64,000 nucleotides of DNA from Cornus controversa (lineage: Eukaryota > Streptophyta > Magnoliopsida > Cornales > Cornaceae). Within the stretch, counting starts at the first letter, position 1. Each line of letters starts with the position of its first letter. Shown here one piece after another: positions 34,531 to 45,905 of this stretch. A program made the translations under genes and the position numbers. The notes under the pieces were generated by a model, which had not been told where the DNA came from, made no database searches, and saw only the letters and a list, made by a program, of their open reading frames with translations. The DNA lies in assembly GCA_026545225.1 (NCBI GenBank), contig CM048853.1, forward strand, positions 18,435,255-18,499,254, written 5' to 3'.

Positions 34531-35070
34531 GAATGCATCTATACATTTTATTTGGCATGTAAGGATTGCCCGGCGTGTCAGGATCGCCCATACCTAATAA
34601 GGTATTTATGCATTTTATTTTGGCATGTAAGGATTGCCCGACGTGTCAGGATCCGTACCTAATAAGGTATCTATGCATTTTATTTTGGCATGTAAGGATT
34701 GCCCGGCGTGTCAGGATCGCCCATACCAAATAAGGTATCTATGCATTTTACTTTAGTATGTAAGGATTGCCCGGCGTGTCAGGATCGCCCATACTTAATA
34801 AGGTATCTATGCATTATATTTGGCATGTTATGATTGCCAAGGCATGTCGGGATCGCCTAATACCTAATAAGGTATCTATGCATTATATTTGGCATGTTAG
34901 GATTGCCAAGGCGTGTCAGGATCGCCTAATACCTAATAAGGTATCTATGCATTATATTTCGCATGCTTGGATTGCCAATGCGTGTCGGGATCGCCAAACA
35001 CCTAATATGGTATCTTTATATTTTATTTGGAGCATGTCAGGATTGCCTAGTATCTAGTAAGAACATTTCT
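34531..35070. repeat. 66-69-bp tandem array, 8 units, in solo LTR A
   Basis: Each unit has the order TATCTATGCATT.TATTT, GGCATGT.AGGATTGCC, GCGTGTC.GGATCGCC, then ATACCTAATAAGG. The first four units carry CCCGGCG and the next three CCAAGGCG, so two subtypes lie side by side. Copy B has fewer units. Confidence 0.88.
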
Positions 35071-35894
35071 CGTTATATGTTCAAGCATGTTACGATTGTT
35101 TCTTGTGTAAACTTAAAACTAGTCTGCACTTGCATTAAGATAACTGATGTGTTAGTGTAGGGTGTGGGGCGACTCTATTCTTGGGTCATAGGGTTAATTG
35201 GGGATATGTATTTATGAGCTGGTGGGTTATCTTTAATTGTATATAAACATAAATTTTTTTTCTTGGGAAAGGATTATTGGTGGAGATAGGATAGGTTTGC
35301 CTAATACCTTGTAAGACATTTGTAAAATATATGGAAGAAGGCATGTGAGGATTGTCTATGGTTTGAACTTAGAAATTTGTTTTATCTGTATTGTGATAAT
35401 GGATGGGTTAGTTCAGAACATAGTTCTAGTTACTTCTAAGATAGGAGATTTAATGACTAAACGATATAATTATATCTATATGTCTTTACTGTCCTCATAT
35501 AGAGGGTATGTTTACCGGTTCTCTGATTGGGCTGTAATAGAGAGAATTTGCTCGTGGGTTTAATCCACTTTGTTGATATTTTAGGTTTCAGACAGTTTCT
35601 ACCTGGAGATTTGCGTGTGGAGTTTGTAGAGTGTGAAAATCATCCATTTCTTACCATACTTTAGTGTAGGGACTTAAATCTGTTCATAAAATTTTACTTT
35701 TATTTCTTTTTTTTTTTTCTGTTAAGGGGTCCATGGGTTACCGGATTTCCAACTTGTATTAATCAGAATAATACAATATTATTTAACATGATTATTTATT
35801 TCAGTTAGACTTTCCTTTCAGCAATTATAATTTTTTTTCTTGTGTATGAGACTGGCCACCTCATGCGCGAATTTTGTTGGTCTATTTCACTGCC

Positions 35895-37300
35895 TAGTTG
35901 CCTTTCTGGACACTAGATGGAACAGGTTTAATTATGCCCTTATCACAAGGTTGAAGCAGGTCCCCAAAATGCCCATGTCTTGATTGAAGTTGAACCAAAC
36001 TTCGCCCTGGACCTTTCAAAAACTACCTTCCTAAACCAAACAAGTTCAGCTGTAACCTGCATTAACCTAGATGCACTGTTCCAGCAAGCGTGCCTATAAT
36101 TAATTTAATCATTTTCATCCATATTATATTCTTAAGGATAAATATCCGTCTAATCTATTAATTGCCACCTAAATCTTACAACCTTTAAGTCACTTACCAA
36201 TTTGCCACCTAAATCTTACAACCTTTAAGTCACTTACCAACCCTAAAGAGTGTGTAATGAAAACAGCTTGAACAATCTTATCATGCAAAATACAGCCTCA
36301 TCTTTAGTCAAACTGCAATTATAAATGAAAGGACAAGTTTATACAATATGTAAACAAATACTTTTGTAAGTCATTTATTAATAACTTACATACAAATATA
36401 TATAAAAAAATCATCAAATGTTGTGGAATAAAAAAAGTGTTAAACTATTATATAATATGTTAGATATTAAACTTATCATTTTTATTTTTTAATACATACA
36501 TATAATATTACAAATAATATGTAGTATGAATTTTATAATAATGAGTTATTGTAGTTGAAACCGCAAAAATCAAAAATTAATTTATTGAACTGAAACATTT
36601 ATTTAAAATGTGGTTCAGTTTACTATCTCCCTTGTGCTCCAATTTGGTTCTTTGCCTTCATTAGTTTCAAATAATCAATATCTAATTTAGTACTGTATTG
36701 GTTACCTTCTAGTTTCAGTCGTATCTAATTTAGTACTGTATTGATTACCTTTTAGTCTCAATCCTAACCTAATTTAAACGGTTACCAAACAAGCTCTTAA
36801 TTGTTGTGGTTCACTTCTAGCTCGTCACCTAAATTAAACATATAGCTTTTCCTTTTTTTGATGGATAGAGTGGCTCGTCTCAGGTGAGGAGAGCAGGCAA
36901 AAAGTAATTATTTTCGTCATTCATAAATCCAACGAATTGTATCTCAAATATCAGTATCGATATTGGGCCCGGAGCATTGAAATTGGTGCATAAGTTACAA
37001 AACAATTAACAGTAACCAGTAACAATAATTACAAATTATTAATATGCTTATTGTTATTTATTTATGCCAAAACATATATAGAAGTTATAAAAATTAAATA
37101 CAATGAATTATTTTATAAGCAAAATATTTCATTTAATAACAAAATATGTTCATCCTCTCAACTACCATAATTCAAGTACTTTTATAAAATAAAATAAAAA
37201 CTAATATACGCATAATGCAAGAAATATCATACATGTATGGTAAGAGTGAGTGTAAGAAGTTATGAAATGCTCATTCATTACAAAAAAATTTAAATTTAGT
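35895..37300. other. No gene recognised; conserved in both units
   Basis: 35895-36090 is GC-richer and on the minus strand reads SLVQLQSRHGHFGDLLQPCD and then KGIIKPVPSSVQKGN. The copy in unit B keeps a 65-codon frame (60535-60732). No family is recognised. 42-bp (36160-36243) and about 52-bp (36676-36776) local tandem duplications follow. Confidence 0.3.
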
Positions 37301-37740
37301 AATTAAACTTATTCAATATTGTTGTGTTTATAAATTATTAAATATTGGAAACACAATAAGGAAGTAATGAAATGCACATTCATTAAATATTTTTCTTAAA
37401 TTGACTAATTGAACTGATATTTCTTTATTTTGATTGATATAAAATTTTAAATATTTATTACTCATTTAGTTCACAATTCAAAATATTAAATTTTATTCTC
37501 AACGTATTTAATTTATTTACGTTTTGAAATTGAAAAATAAGTAATTTTATATAAAATCAACACCTTTACTTCAAAAATAAATAAATTATTTTCATATTTC
37601 ATCAGTTCAAACTATATTTTCAAAGAAGTTAATTCGTTCTTCTAACACTTAATTATAATTTAGAAATAATATATGTATATACACAGATTTAGAGTGATAA
37701 AGGGAGTTTAAATAAATTTATATTAATTTTTGAATTTATA
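37300..37740 (+). repeat. Dispersed AT-rich repeat of about 400 bp (copy A)
   Basis: 37358-37700 is matched in inverted orientation by 51700-52090 (shared runs: ATGCACATTCATTAA, TTAAATTGACTAATTGAAC, AATAAGTAATTTTATATAAA, TAGAAATAATATATGTAT), partly by 51000-51230, and directly by 62010-62440. No TIR or coding seen; class unknown. Confidence 0.65.
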
Positions 37741-38242
37741 TAGACTTAACAGACTTAATAGAAACTCCAATGGGTTCGCAAGACCCATCGCTCCAATGGC
37801 ATCAATGATTGCTTAAGTAAAATTTTCTTTAACCGATCACTTTGACTAATTGTTACATTTATTATTAAAAATAAAAATCATATTTGAATTTTATTATATA
37901 ATTGTGTATTTACAGTTTTTTTCATGGAAATTTATTTCCCGGAATAAAACTACTCTTTTTTTAGGGTAAATATCATTGACATCTCTTGAGGTTTGATCAT
38001 TGACACGCGGCTATAAATTTGTGAATTTTCGTCACCAACAGCCCTTGTTAGCTTTTTCATTTTTTTAATATGTGATATGTCTTGATTGCCCCTGATTATT
38101 TAAATGTATTTTAATATAAAAACAAAATAGGAAAATCACCGCAATACCATTTATGATAATATGCATTGGCAACTAATTTTTTTATTTTATGTTAATATTA
38201 TTATTTATGAAAGTAATATTACAATGACAACTTAAGCCCAAT

Positions 38243-39413
38243 TGTGAAAGCGGTTGCGAAAAGTATTTTAGAACCTAGATGGGGGGTGAATAGGATCACT
38301 TGTTCGTTTGCTTAATTTTTAATTAATTCAATTTTCAGTCCAATTAATCAAACAATTAAAGCAAGCAAATAAATAAAGTGCAAGTAAAGAAAAGAATGCA
38401 CCAGATATACGTGGAAACCTAAGGCGGGAAATACCACAGAGGGAGGCGGCACGCCTTAGGAAACCAATTCACCATGATGAAGCAAAATGCAACAAACTCT
38501 ATCTCAATCTCACACCCCTCTTCACTCTGTCAAGGATCTGATGCGGAACACCTCAGGCTTATGATTGCGACAACACGTCCAACTAATGCAGACTTTCGGC
38601 TAACGTCACCACCCTTACAGAAAGGTTACTGGAAGAACCAAAATACTCAGCAAGTATTTCATTCCCTTCGTATTGCAATCTGGTCACCTTTCTTCCTCAG
38701 CAAGCAAGCAAACGAAAAACTTTCAATCCAATATTCTGATCAACAAATAGATTTGATGCAGTCTCTGAGCAGCTAATCAAAAGTAGAACACCATCCTAAA
38801 TATCACTCGTGAAGTATGGATGTGTGCTCTTAAAAATATATAGTCCTAATTATACTGTATATACTTTCTCTCTTTAAAATATTAATTTTTCAGGGCATCC
38901 TTGTAGGGAAAATATGAATACATATATATAGGCAAGGAAGTTCTAATTCTACTTGGAAAAGAAGTTAAATACCAAAATAGAACTTTCCTAGAGGTTTGAA
39001 ACCTAATAGGAATTAGGATTTCTGTCAAAATCTATTTCCTATTTGGAACAGGCTAAGTGGGATTGGTGCCAAATAAATAGGACCGGTGGGACTTTTTGAA
39101 AACTTGCAGAAACTAAACTGCTGAGAAAAGTTGGACCGGTCCTAAATATTGGGGACCGATCCTACTTTGAAAAACCCTAATATTTTCATTTAAACCCTGG
39201 TTTTTCAAAATAGGCTCAAAAATAAAAAGTGCAGAGTGTCCTCACCATACTTACCTGTACTATATGGTGTTCTAACTGATTTATCTACATCCATGCACTT
39301 GAATATTAGCTCGAGGTTGTCGATGATCGACACAAAGAATAATATGAAAATTACAATTCGATCAATCAGGTTTTGATCATCGAAATATGCCAATTACAAA
39401 TTTATATCTCACA
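38243..39413 (-). repeat. Sirevirus 3' LTR, truncated by a junction deletion
   Basis: Its inner end TGTGAGATATAAA (39413, minus strand) abuts the PPT. Its outer end reads TGTGAAAGCGG, whereas the other two copies read TGTGAGTTGCGC.GTG.GGAAGCGG, so about 15 bp are missing. The flank before it matches unit B at 62885-62896, after which B has about 250 bp more before its own LTR. A deletion of about 270 bp spanning flank and LTR tip explains both facts. Confidence 0.85.
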
Positions 39414-39430
39414 ATCTCCCCCTTTGGCAA
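39414..39430 (-). other. Polypurine tract of the Sirevirus
   Basis: The minus strand reads TTGCCAAAGGGGGAGAT directly before the 3' LTR start TGTGAG, the standard PPT position and the typical plant Copia PPT sequence. Confidence 0.9.
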
Positions 39431-39491
39431 TTTCGTGACAAAACCACCTAGACAATTATAACCCAACCCATTGGAAAAATTAGATTACAAT

Positions 39492-40866
39492 TGATAAGTG
39501 TTCAATTCTATGCATTTGAACCCTCTTTATTGCATATGTTAGTCCTGTTTCTACGTTTACCGAGATATGTTTACGGAATTTTTGTATTTTTGATGTATTG
39601 CAGGTCTTGTAGCAAAAGGAGCAAAGTTTGAGACCATTTGCAATTGAAAAGCTAAAGTCAGAATTAAAGTTAAGGCATCTCGATCAATCGAGATGTTGAT
39701 CTCGATTAATCGAAATCTCGATTGATCGAGATCTTGATTTTGATTGATCGAAATCTCGATCAATCGAGATTCCAATCTCGATTGATCGAGATTCTGCAGA
39801 GCCACTTGCCCACTTGCTCTCCCACTTGCAACAAAATCCCCCTTTTTGCACGACTTAGAGGGATTGTCTGACTTGAACAAGACCCTTGGGGACCTTCTTG
39901 ATATAGTTGGTATATATATTGATATATATATATTTATGGTGGGCCCCAAGGTTGAAAAGGAGGCCATAAAACACAAAAAGAGGCCATTTTCTCATATTTC
40001 TCAAGACACATCATATACACAGAGATACATTTGGGAGAGGAAAAGAAGGAGCTGAACCAGACCAAGAAGCTTCATTTTCTCCATCAATGGAAGAGTGCAA
40101 GGCAGCCATGAGCAACTAACTTCTATACTAGGGTGTTGTTGAAGCCCCTAGCCATGTAAACTTGTTCATTGTTATAGCATTTTGGGATTTGTTCTTAAAT
40201 GTTGATTATTTAGCCTAGTGTCCATGTACACTAATACATCTCTTTTATATATTCATTTGATTTTGGTTTTATTCTTGCCTTAGAGTAGAATCTATCTTGT
40301 GAATGCACAACATTTGTTTCTTCCACAAGAAAGGCAAATGATGGCTAAGTAATGGTACTTTAAATGTATGTGGTGTGCTTGCTTGTATAAACCATGCCAA
40401 GATAAGGTAGTTTGGATGCATGTAGGTTCACTTAGAAAGTAGGGTAATTAGTTAGGTTGAAGAACTATTCATGTTGAAGATGGATTATGATAGGTTGGTG
40501 CTCACATTAATCTTTTGATATGTCATTGAGGTCACAAGCCTAATGACATTGTTAGGCAATTAATTTTTGAATCCCAAGCTTGCTACACTTATGAACATGT
40601 GAATGGCTAGTGGTGGAAACCACCCCTAGTTCTCTCTCCTAACTTTTACTCTTTAAATTTATTGTTATTACATTAATGCAATAGTTTTATAAACAAAACT
40701 CAAAACCTTGTTTTTAGGATTAAAGTGGAATTAATATTTTTTTAAGACAATTACGACTAGTCCTCGTGGTATCGATACCCTTTATATAGAACCGTATCTA
40801 CAAAGATTCATGCTCTTGCGAGTGGTTAAATTATATTTTGATAAAAGGGGCAAAAATAAGCTTACA
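39492..40866 (+). mobile_element. Probable nested gypsy-like solo LTR
   Basis: Starts TGATAAGTGTTCAATTCTAT and ends near GATAAAAGGGGC...AGCTTACA. TTACAAT is shared by both flanks (39485-39491 and 40862-40868). Contains the ATCTCGAT array, a leader-like CATGAGCAACTAACTTC and GTCCTCGTGGTATCGATACCC, a block typical of 3' ends of Tat/Athila-type LTRs. The exact right end is ambiguous because a CA end and the repeated flank overlap. Confidence 0.6.
39677..39795. repeat. Palindromic ATCTCGAT..ATCGAGAT array
   Basis: Five to six imperfect copies of an 18-bp dyad (ATCTCGAT, two bases, ATCGAGAT), alternately written with CA or TG at the centre, so successive units can pair with themselves and each other. 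Confidence 0.88.
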
Positions 40867-41050
40867 ATATAATTCAAGTTTAGCCACATCAACAATGTTG
40901 CCAAAAAATACATAGAAATAAAGAACTAATCAACATAAGCTTCACTTGTGTGTTCAAGATGGTTAGAGTAAAAACCTGTTATACTTGCACATCTTTTAAA
41001 CAATATAACCTGTGAAAAGCTTAATAAAGAAATATAATTATGAATATCAA

Positions 41051-41140
41051 TATCTCCCCCTTAATTTCTTAAGCAAAAATATCTAATAAATATATCTCCC
41101 CCTTTGTCAAAGAAACAATCAATATCATCTCCCCCTTTTT
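41051..41140 (-). repeat. Multiplied PPT-like motifs (three copies)
   Basis: The minus strand carries AAGGGGGAGAT at 41051-41062, 41094-41106 and 41127-41140, the same core as the true PPT at 39414. Multiplied PPTs upstream of the 3' LTR are a described Sirevirus signature. Confidence 0.8.
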
Positions 41141-42539
41141 GGAACAAATTGACAAAGAACTAGCAAAGAGATTTAGTTAAACAGATAAATCATGAAGCAC
41201 ATAGAGAGATTAAGACAATAATGAAACAAAAATAATCATCATCACTGATCAAATAAATATCCAAAACATATTAGTTGATGGAATAAACAAAACATAACAA
41301 GATCAAGCATCAAACCTAGATAAAATAGAGTTAACTACTCAAAGTCTAGCAAAACATAACTAAGCCTATCATCAAGACCTAAACCTCATCATCATCATGA
41401 GCTCCAAAAACTAGATATCAACCTCTATCAAAAAGATATCCTTGAACATATAACTCCATATATTGAAATTTGCATCAAAGTCCACAAAAGTATGATCCAA
41501 ACATAAATATGGTATCCGTAAGATCAACATGCAACCTAATCAAAGACACCATGAGTATCCAAAAATAACCAACTCTAAATCATAAACCTAGCAAACAGAT
41601 GAACTAGTCTGAATCATCAAAACATCAAACCCTTAAAAACTAGTTATCATCAGTGATGTAAGAGAATGAATGATGTCCATTATCAAAGATACATTGGGTA
41701 CTCATAAAGCTCGACTCATTATCCTCTATAAATGATCTTATCAAGATTTGTCCTCAAATATTACAAAATAATATCACCTATTTAGATTAAGAACATCAAC
41801 AATTGAGTCATAACAATTGTATTCATCTCAATGATAATGACAAATACTTTGATTGTAAACGATAAACATCCAAATAGAAATATGTCATCCAAATCACATA
41901 AGGATTCTAAACCAAGGTCTTTCAAATTAACATTTCTTTCACTTTTAAAAGCACTCCCCTATCTCTTTTAGACCTAATCACGAAAGTTACAATGAAAGGA
42001 AACATAAATAAGGTCACAAGCTCCATTAAAGAATTATGTCAAACACTTGGAAAACAAGATTTAAAAAATTGAGAACAACTTGTCTGATCAATTACTTCAA
42101 AATCAACTAAAATCCTCCAAAGATAATCCCTTACACCAATTTCAATCCAAAATCATTCACAACTATCAACCAAAATTATGTAGCACATGATAGGTTGAGG
42201 ATTGATGCAAGTTGAAGAAAAAAAATAGAGTTAAAAGTTCCATTGGGGCCTTTTGTAGAACACCTTGTGTGCAATGGTATAAACCTCAAATTTTCAGAAT
42301 GTTTGTTTGCACAATCTCACCCAAATCAACAAATAATAAACCATCAATCACCACAATCCTCCAAAAGTTTAATCCCAACCTCTAATAATCAATGATCACA
42401 AGAAATATAGAAGAGGAAGAGAATGTATATGATATGAGTGTGTGAGAGTTTAAAGAGATTGAGTGAAAGTGTTATGAGAGTGTGTGGACGCATATATGAG
42501 AAATACAACATAAAACAACAAGGCGCGTGCACAGATTCC

Positions 42540-42665
42540 ATAAAAATTGGGCATCCGCTAAGTGCGACCGATCCTCATATTTGGGGACCGGTCCAACTTC
42601 TCTCGGTTCCTCAGAACCTGCAGAAGTGCGACCGGTGCTCAATAATGGGGACCGGTCCAACTTTC
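42540..42665. repeat. GGACCGGTCC palindrome cluster
   Basis: Two GGGGACCGGTCCAACTT blocks with GCGACCG.TCCTCA-type spacers. The Sirevirus LTRs contain a related block in the opposite sense (39133-39165, 46807-46842). Confidence 0.75.
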
Positions 42666-43744
42666 TGAATTACGCAAAAATTACACTTTGGACCAATAAT
42701 TCACCAAATACACCTCATCTCAGCTTGATTTAGCAATTAAGCACATATAATATGAAAAATAAACACAAAATCAAAATAAAATATATTTTTGGATTTTTGA
42801 AAAATTTTCAAACAAAACAAAAATAAAAATAAAACATGGATAATCTCATGAGAATAATCAAAGAACATTTTTCAGAGAATAACATGAGTTCTAAAATTTC
42901 TGAAAAATTTCAAACATTTATAAATACAGAATTTTAAAACCTATAATTTATCCATAAAATTCATTCTCAATTTCATGATCATGACACAACTTCCAACACA
43001 CAAATATTTATAAAAATTTAGAAATTTATCTAATAAATCCATGTGTGTGTGCGCAATCCAACTTCATCAAAAATTAATCAAATTTCTTTGATCCATCTTT
43101 TAAAACATATTGGATAAAAAATAAATATAACTACACATGATTAATCATATTTTTTTAAATTTCTATTTTTCTCAAAACAACTCTTTAATTTTTAAAGATA
43201 TCTCATTGGAGATTTACATTGTAGTGGAACCTACGAACACATCCCGAAGGTAGCCTTTTCCTTTTGTCTTAGATATTCAGCAAATTTTTATTTTCTTTTT
43301 CTTTTCATGCTAAATAAAAACATATATTTTTTTCATCATTTTTTTTATTGATCATTTAAGCTTTCAATGTTACTCATACAATATATTATAGTCAACTTCA
43401 CATTAGTTTTCAATCAATTCTCTTAAAGTTGGACTAGTGCACAATTTTGTATGGGCTTAGAAGATTTACCTCTAAAAAGAAGTAAATACAGCACATTGGT
43501 CATCAATGTCAAAATTATAAAATCAAGTACTTCATTTATTGACAAACTAAGTGTCCCAATTATGCATTCACAAATCAAAGTGAAATTAAAAAGAAATATA
43601 AAGAATTCACATTATTTCTCAGGAAAATATAATTCTCATAATCTCATATGATTATTACTAAAAATAAACAAAACCTAACCAAAAAAATATGGTCCAATGG
43701 AAAACAAATAAATGAACATAAGCTTAGTCCATGGCCATCAAAGT

Positions 43745-45812
43745 CCTAATGACCTAGTTAGGGGGTTTTGCACCCAAAGACCTATTAGGAATAAATCCCA
43801 TAGTATCAACAGGCACAAACTTCTCTAAATCTTCCTTTTTCATCCAGATAGTTTTAACATGCAATTTATCAGGAAAGAATTGAGGAGAAACAAAAACATC
43901 ATTTTTCTTGTTTGAATTCTTTTTACCTTGAGAATTTTTGGGTTTGTTCCAATAATGTGCCTTTTTAACATGAACCCTATTCTTAGCAAAAGAATTATGC
44001 ACATAAAAATCAAAATTAGAATGCCTTCTTTTTTTATAGCAATAGTGTTGACTATGTCCATTCTTACCACAAAAAGTACAATAAAGCACATTGGACACAA
44101 CATTAGCATGCACAGATTCAACATGAGACTTAGGTTTGGGTTCAGACACAGTCAAGTTCTTGGGTTTAACAAAAATAATTTTTCCCTTAGATGATGACCC
44201 AACAAAACCTAATCCAATCTTATCTCATACAAGCTTACCAACACTAATCATGCTATCAAGCTTAATTTGTCCAGAAGTAAAAGTAATTAATTTCTCTTGT
44301 AAATTTCTCAATTCAGGCTCAAGAAAATTAATTCTAGCAACAAGAGAATCTCTAGCAGAAATAGCTTGACTTACCTCGTTTTTGAGAAACTTGACTTTGC
44401 TTTGAAGATTCAGAATTTCTGTTTTACTTTCTTCAATCAACTTTAATTGATCTTCATTCTTTTTCCTCAAAGTCTTTTTCTCAGATTTTTCTTACTTCAG
44501 CTTCTCAGATTTTTTATTATAAGCTTCCAGCAATTTCTCAAAAAGTTCTGGCAGCTTGCTTTCACATGGTTCTTCATCAGACTGCTCAACTTCTGACGTC
44601 AAACCCTACTTGACTGAGAGTAGTGTATATCTCTGTTTCACCTATATCAGAAGAAGAATTATTAGCAGTATCACCATTTAATAAAGCAACAAAAGCAAGA
44701 GAATCATTCTCAACAGAAGAATCACTATCAGAGTTTGAAGATTCATACTCAGAAATAATAGCTTTCATAACTTTCTTGTTTGAAATTTTTTTTGCACAAA
44801 AGCTATTTTTTTTAGGACTTGGATATTGATTAGATGTATGACCTTTACCATCACATGTCCAACAAGTAACCTCAATTTCCTTAGAGTCATCTTCTTTCTC
44901 TTTCCTTTCCTTACCTTTGGATGATGAGCTTTGATTCCGGAATTTAGAAGGATTTCCTTTTCTCAAATTTTTACCTTTTTCATATTCAAGAATCTTTCTA
45001 AATTTCCTAGCAAGGAGTGCAACATCATTATTTCAATCATATTCAAACCTTTCAATTTTTTCAACTTTAGATTTTGAAGAATTTGAACTATTTGACAAAC
45101 TTAAAGGCTTTGAAGTCTTTGATGTTTTTAAAGCCAAATTTTTTGATTTTTGAAGCTTTGGATATTTCATCTCAAAAGTTTGAATTGATCCAACTAACTC
45201 AGCCACCTCCATAGAATCTACATCTCTGCTCTCATCTAAGGCTTCCAACTTAGCTTGGAACCTATCAGGCAATGATCTCATGATTTTTCTAATAATCTGA
45301 AAAGAAGGAATTTTCTCACCAAGGTTAGCACTGCTTTGAACAATATCATTAAGCCTAGAATATAAATAAAAAAACATCTCTTCTTCATCCATTCTAATTG
45401 TTTCAAATTTAGTAGTAAGCATTTGTAGCTTAGATCTCCTTACCTTGGTGGTACCCACATGAGTTACCTGTAAAATATCCCATGCTTCTTTCGAAGTGGA
45501 ACATGCAGAAATTCTAGTAAATTCAGAAGGAACAATAGAATTAAATATACCATATAAATCCTTGTTGTTATTATTGGCATCTTCATGTTCAGCATTAGAT
45601 CATGTTGCCTTATCCTTCTCTACAGTCACAACAGCATCACCCTCACCAGTGGTAGTGGTAGGAATTTTATAGCCATTCTCTACAGCCATCTAAACTCTCT
45701 CTCCTTGAGATTTTAAAAAGGTTTTCATGCGAGACTTCCAGAAAGTATAATTTGAACCATCAAACAAAGGAGTTCTCTGAATCGATCCACCCTCTTTCAT
45801 ACTAGATTCCAT
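43745..45812 (-). pseudogene. Sirevirus-type gag (broken)
   Basis: Start ATG at 45812 (MESSMKEGGSIQRTPLFDG), then SNYTFWKSRMKTFLKSQ, the Copia gag N-terminal motif. The UBN2-like domain follows (EAWDILQVTHVGTTKVRRSK, LPDRFQAKLEALDE). First CCHC-like knuckle CWTCDGKGHTSNQY at about 44850, with the last Cys replaced by Tyr. An acidic Ser-rich stretch, then a long coiled-coil segment (44225-44560), then a second, intact knuckle CTFCGKNGHSQHYC at about 44060. Stops occur near 45690 (Trp to TAG), 45610, 45035 and around 44490-44610. It ends at LGAKPPN without reaching protease. It encoded the particle protein. Confidence 0.88.
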
Positions 45813-45890
45813 GATAATTTTTTGAAAACAAAAATAATTTTTGATTTTTAAAAATACTTCGTAAGGAACTACTCACAAATTAGAGAACAC

Positions 45891-45905
45891 TACTCTAATA
45901 CCAAT
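45891..45905 (-). other. Sirevirus primer-binding site
   Basis: The minus strand reads ATTGGTATTAGAGT immediately after the LTR end ..CTCACA, one base from the initiator-Met PBS TGGTATCAGAG. Confidence 0.85.

Larger units (their letters stand above)
32462..35889 (+). mobile_element. Gypsy solo LTR, copy A, 3428 bp, TSD CTGCC
   Basis: Begins TGTAATACCCCGTAATTTGA and ends TCTATTTCA, flanked by CTGCC at 32457-32461 and 35890-35894. No PBS or internal region follows. Same family as the LTRs at 18.15-22.83 kb on the minus strand. Contents: (AT)n tracts (32754-32794, 33148-33171), a GC-rich segment 33470-33630, imperfect repeats of about 165 bp (33700-34215), and a 66-69-bp tandem array (34531-35070). 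Open frames inside (e.g. 33245-33730) are not genes. Confidence 0.93.
40867..43744 (-). other. Sirevirus 3' non-coding region; pol absent
   Basis: No integrase, RT or RNase H motif on the minus strand where pol should be. It is AT-rich. PPT-like motifs occur at 41051-41062, 41094-41106 and 41127-41140. 42540-42665 carries GGACCGGTCC palindromes also found in the LTRs. Small open frames at 42438-42733 overlap on both strands and are not genes. Confidence 0.7.

Noticed and set aside
34531..35070. Regular 66-69-bp repeats considered as a CRISPR-like array
   Set aside because: Units are contiguous and wholly repeated with no unique spacers, lie inside a plant LTR, and nothing prokaryotic is present.
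39557..39976. 139-codon minus frame
   Set aside because: Its SIDQNQ/RLIEI-type translation comes from the ATCTCGAT dyad array inside a nested LTR; repeat-driven, not a gene.
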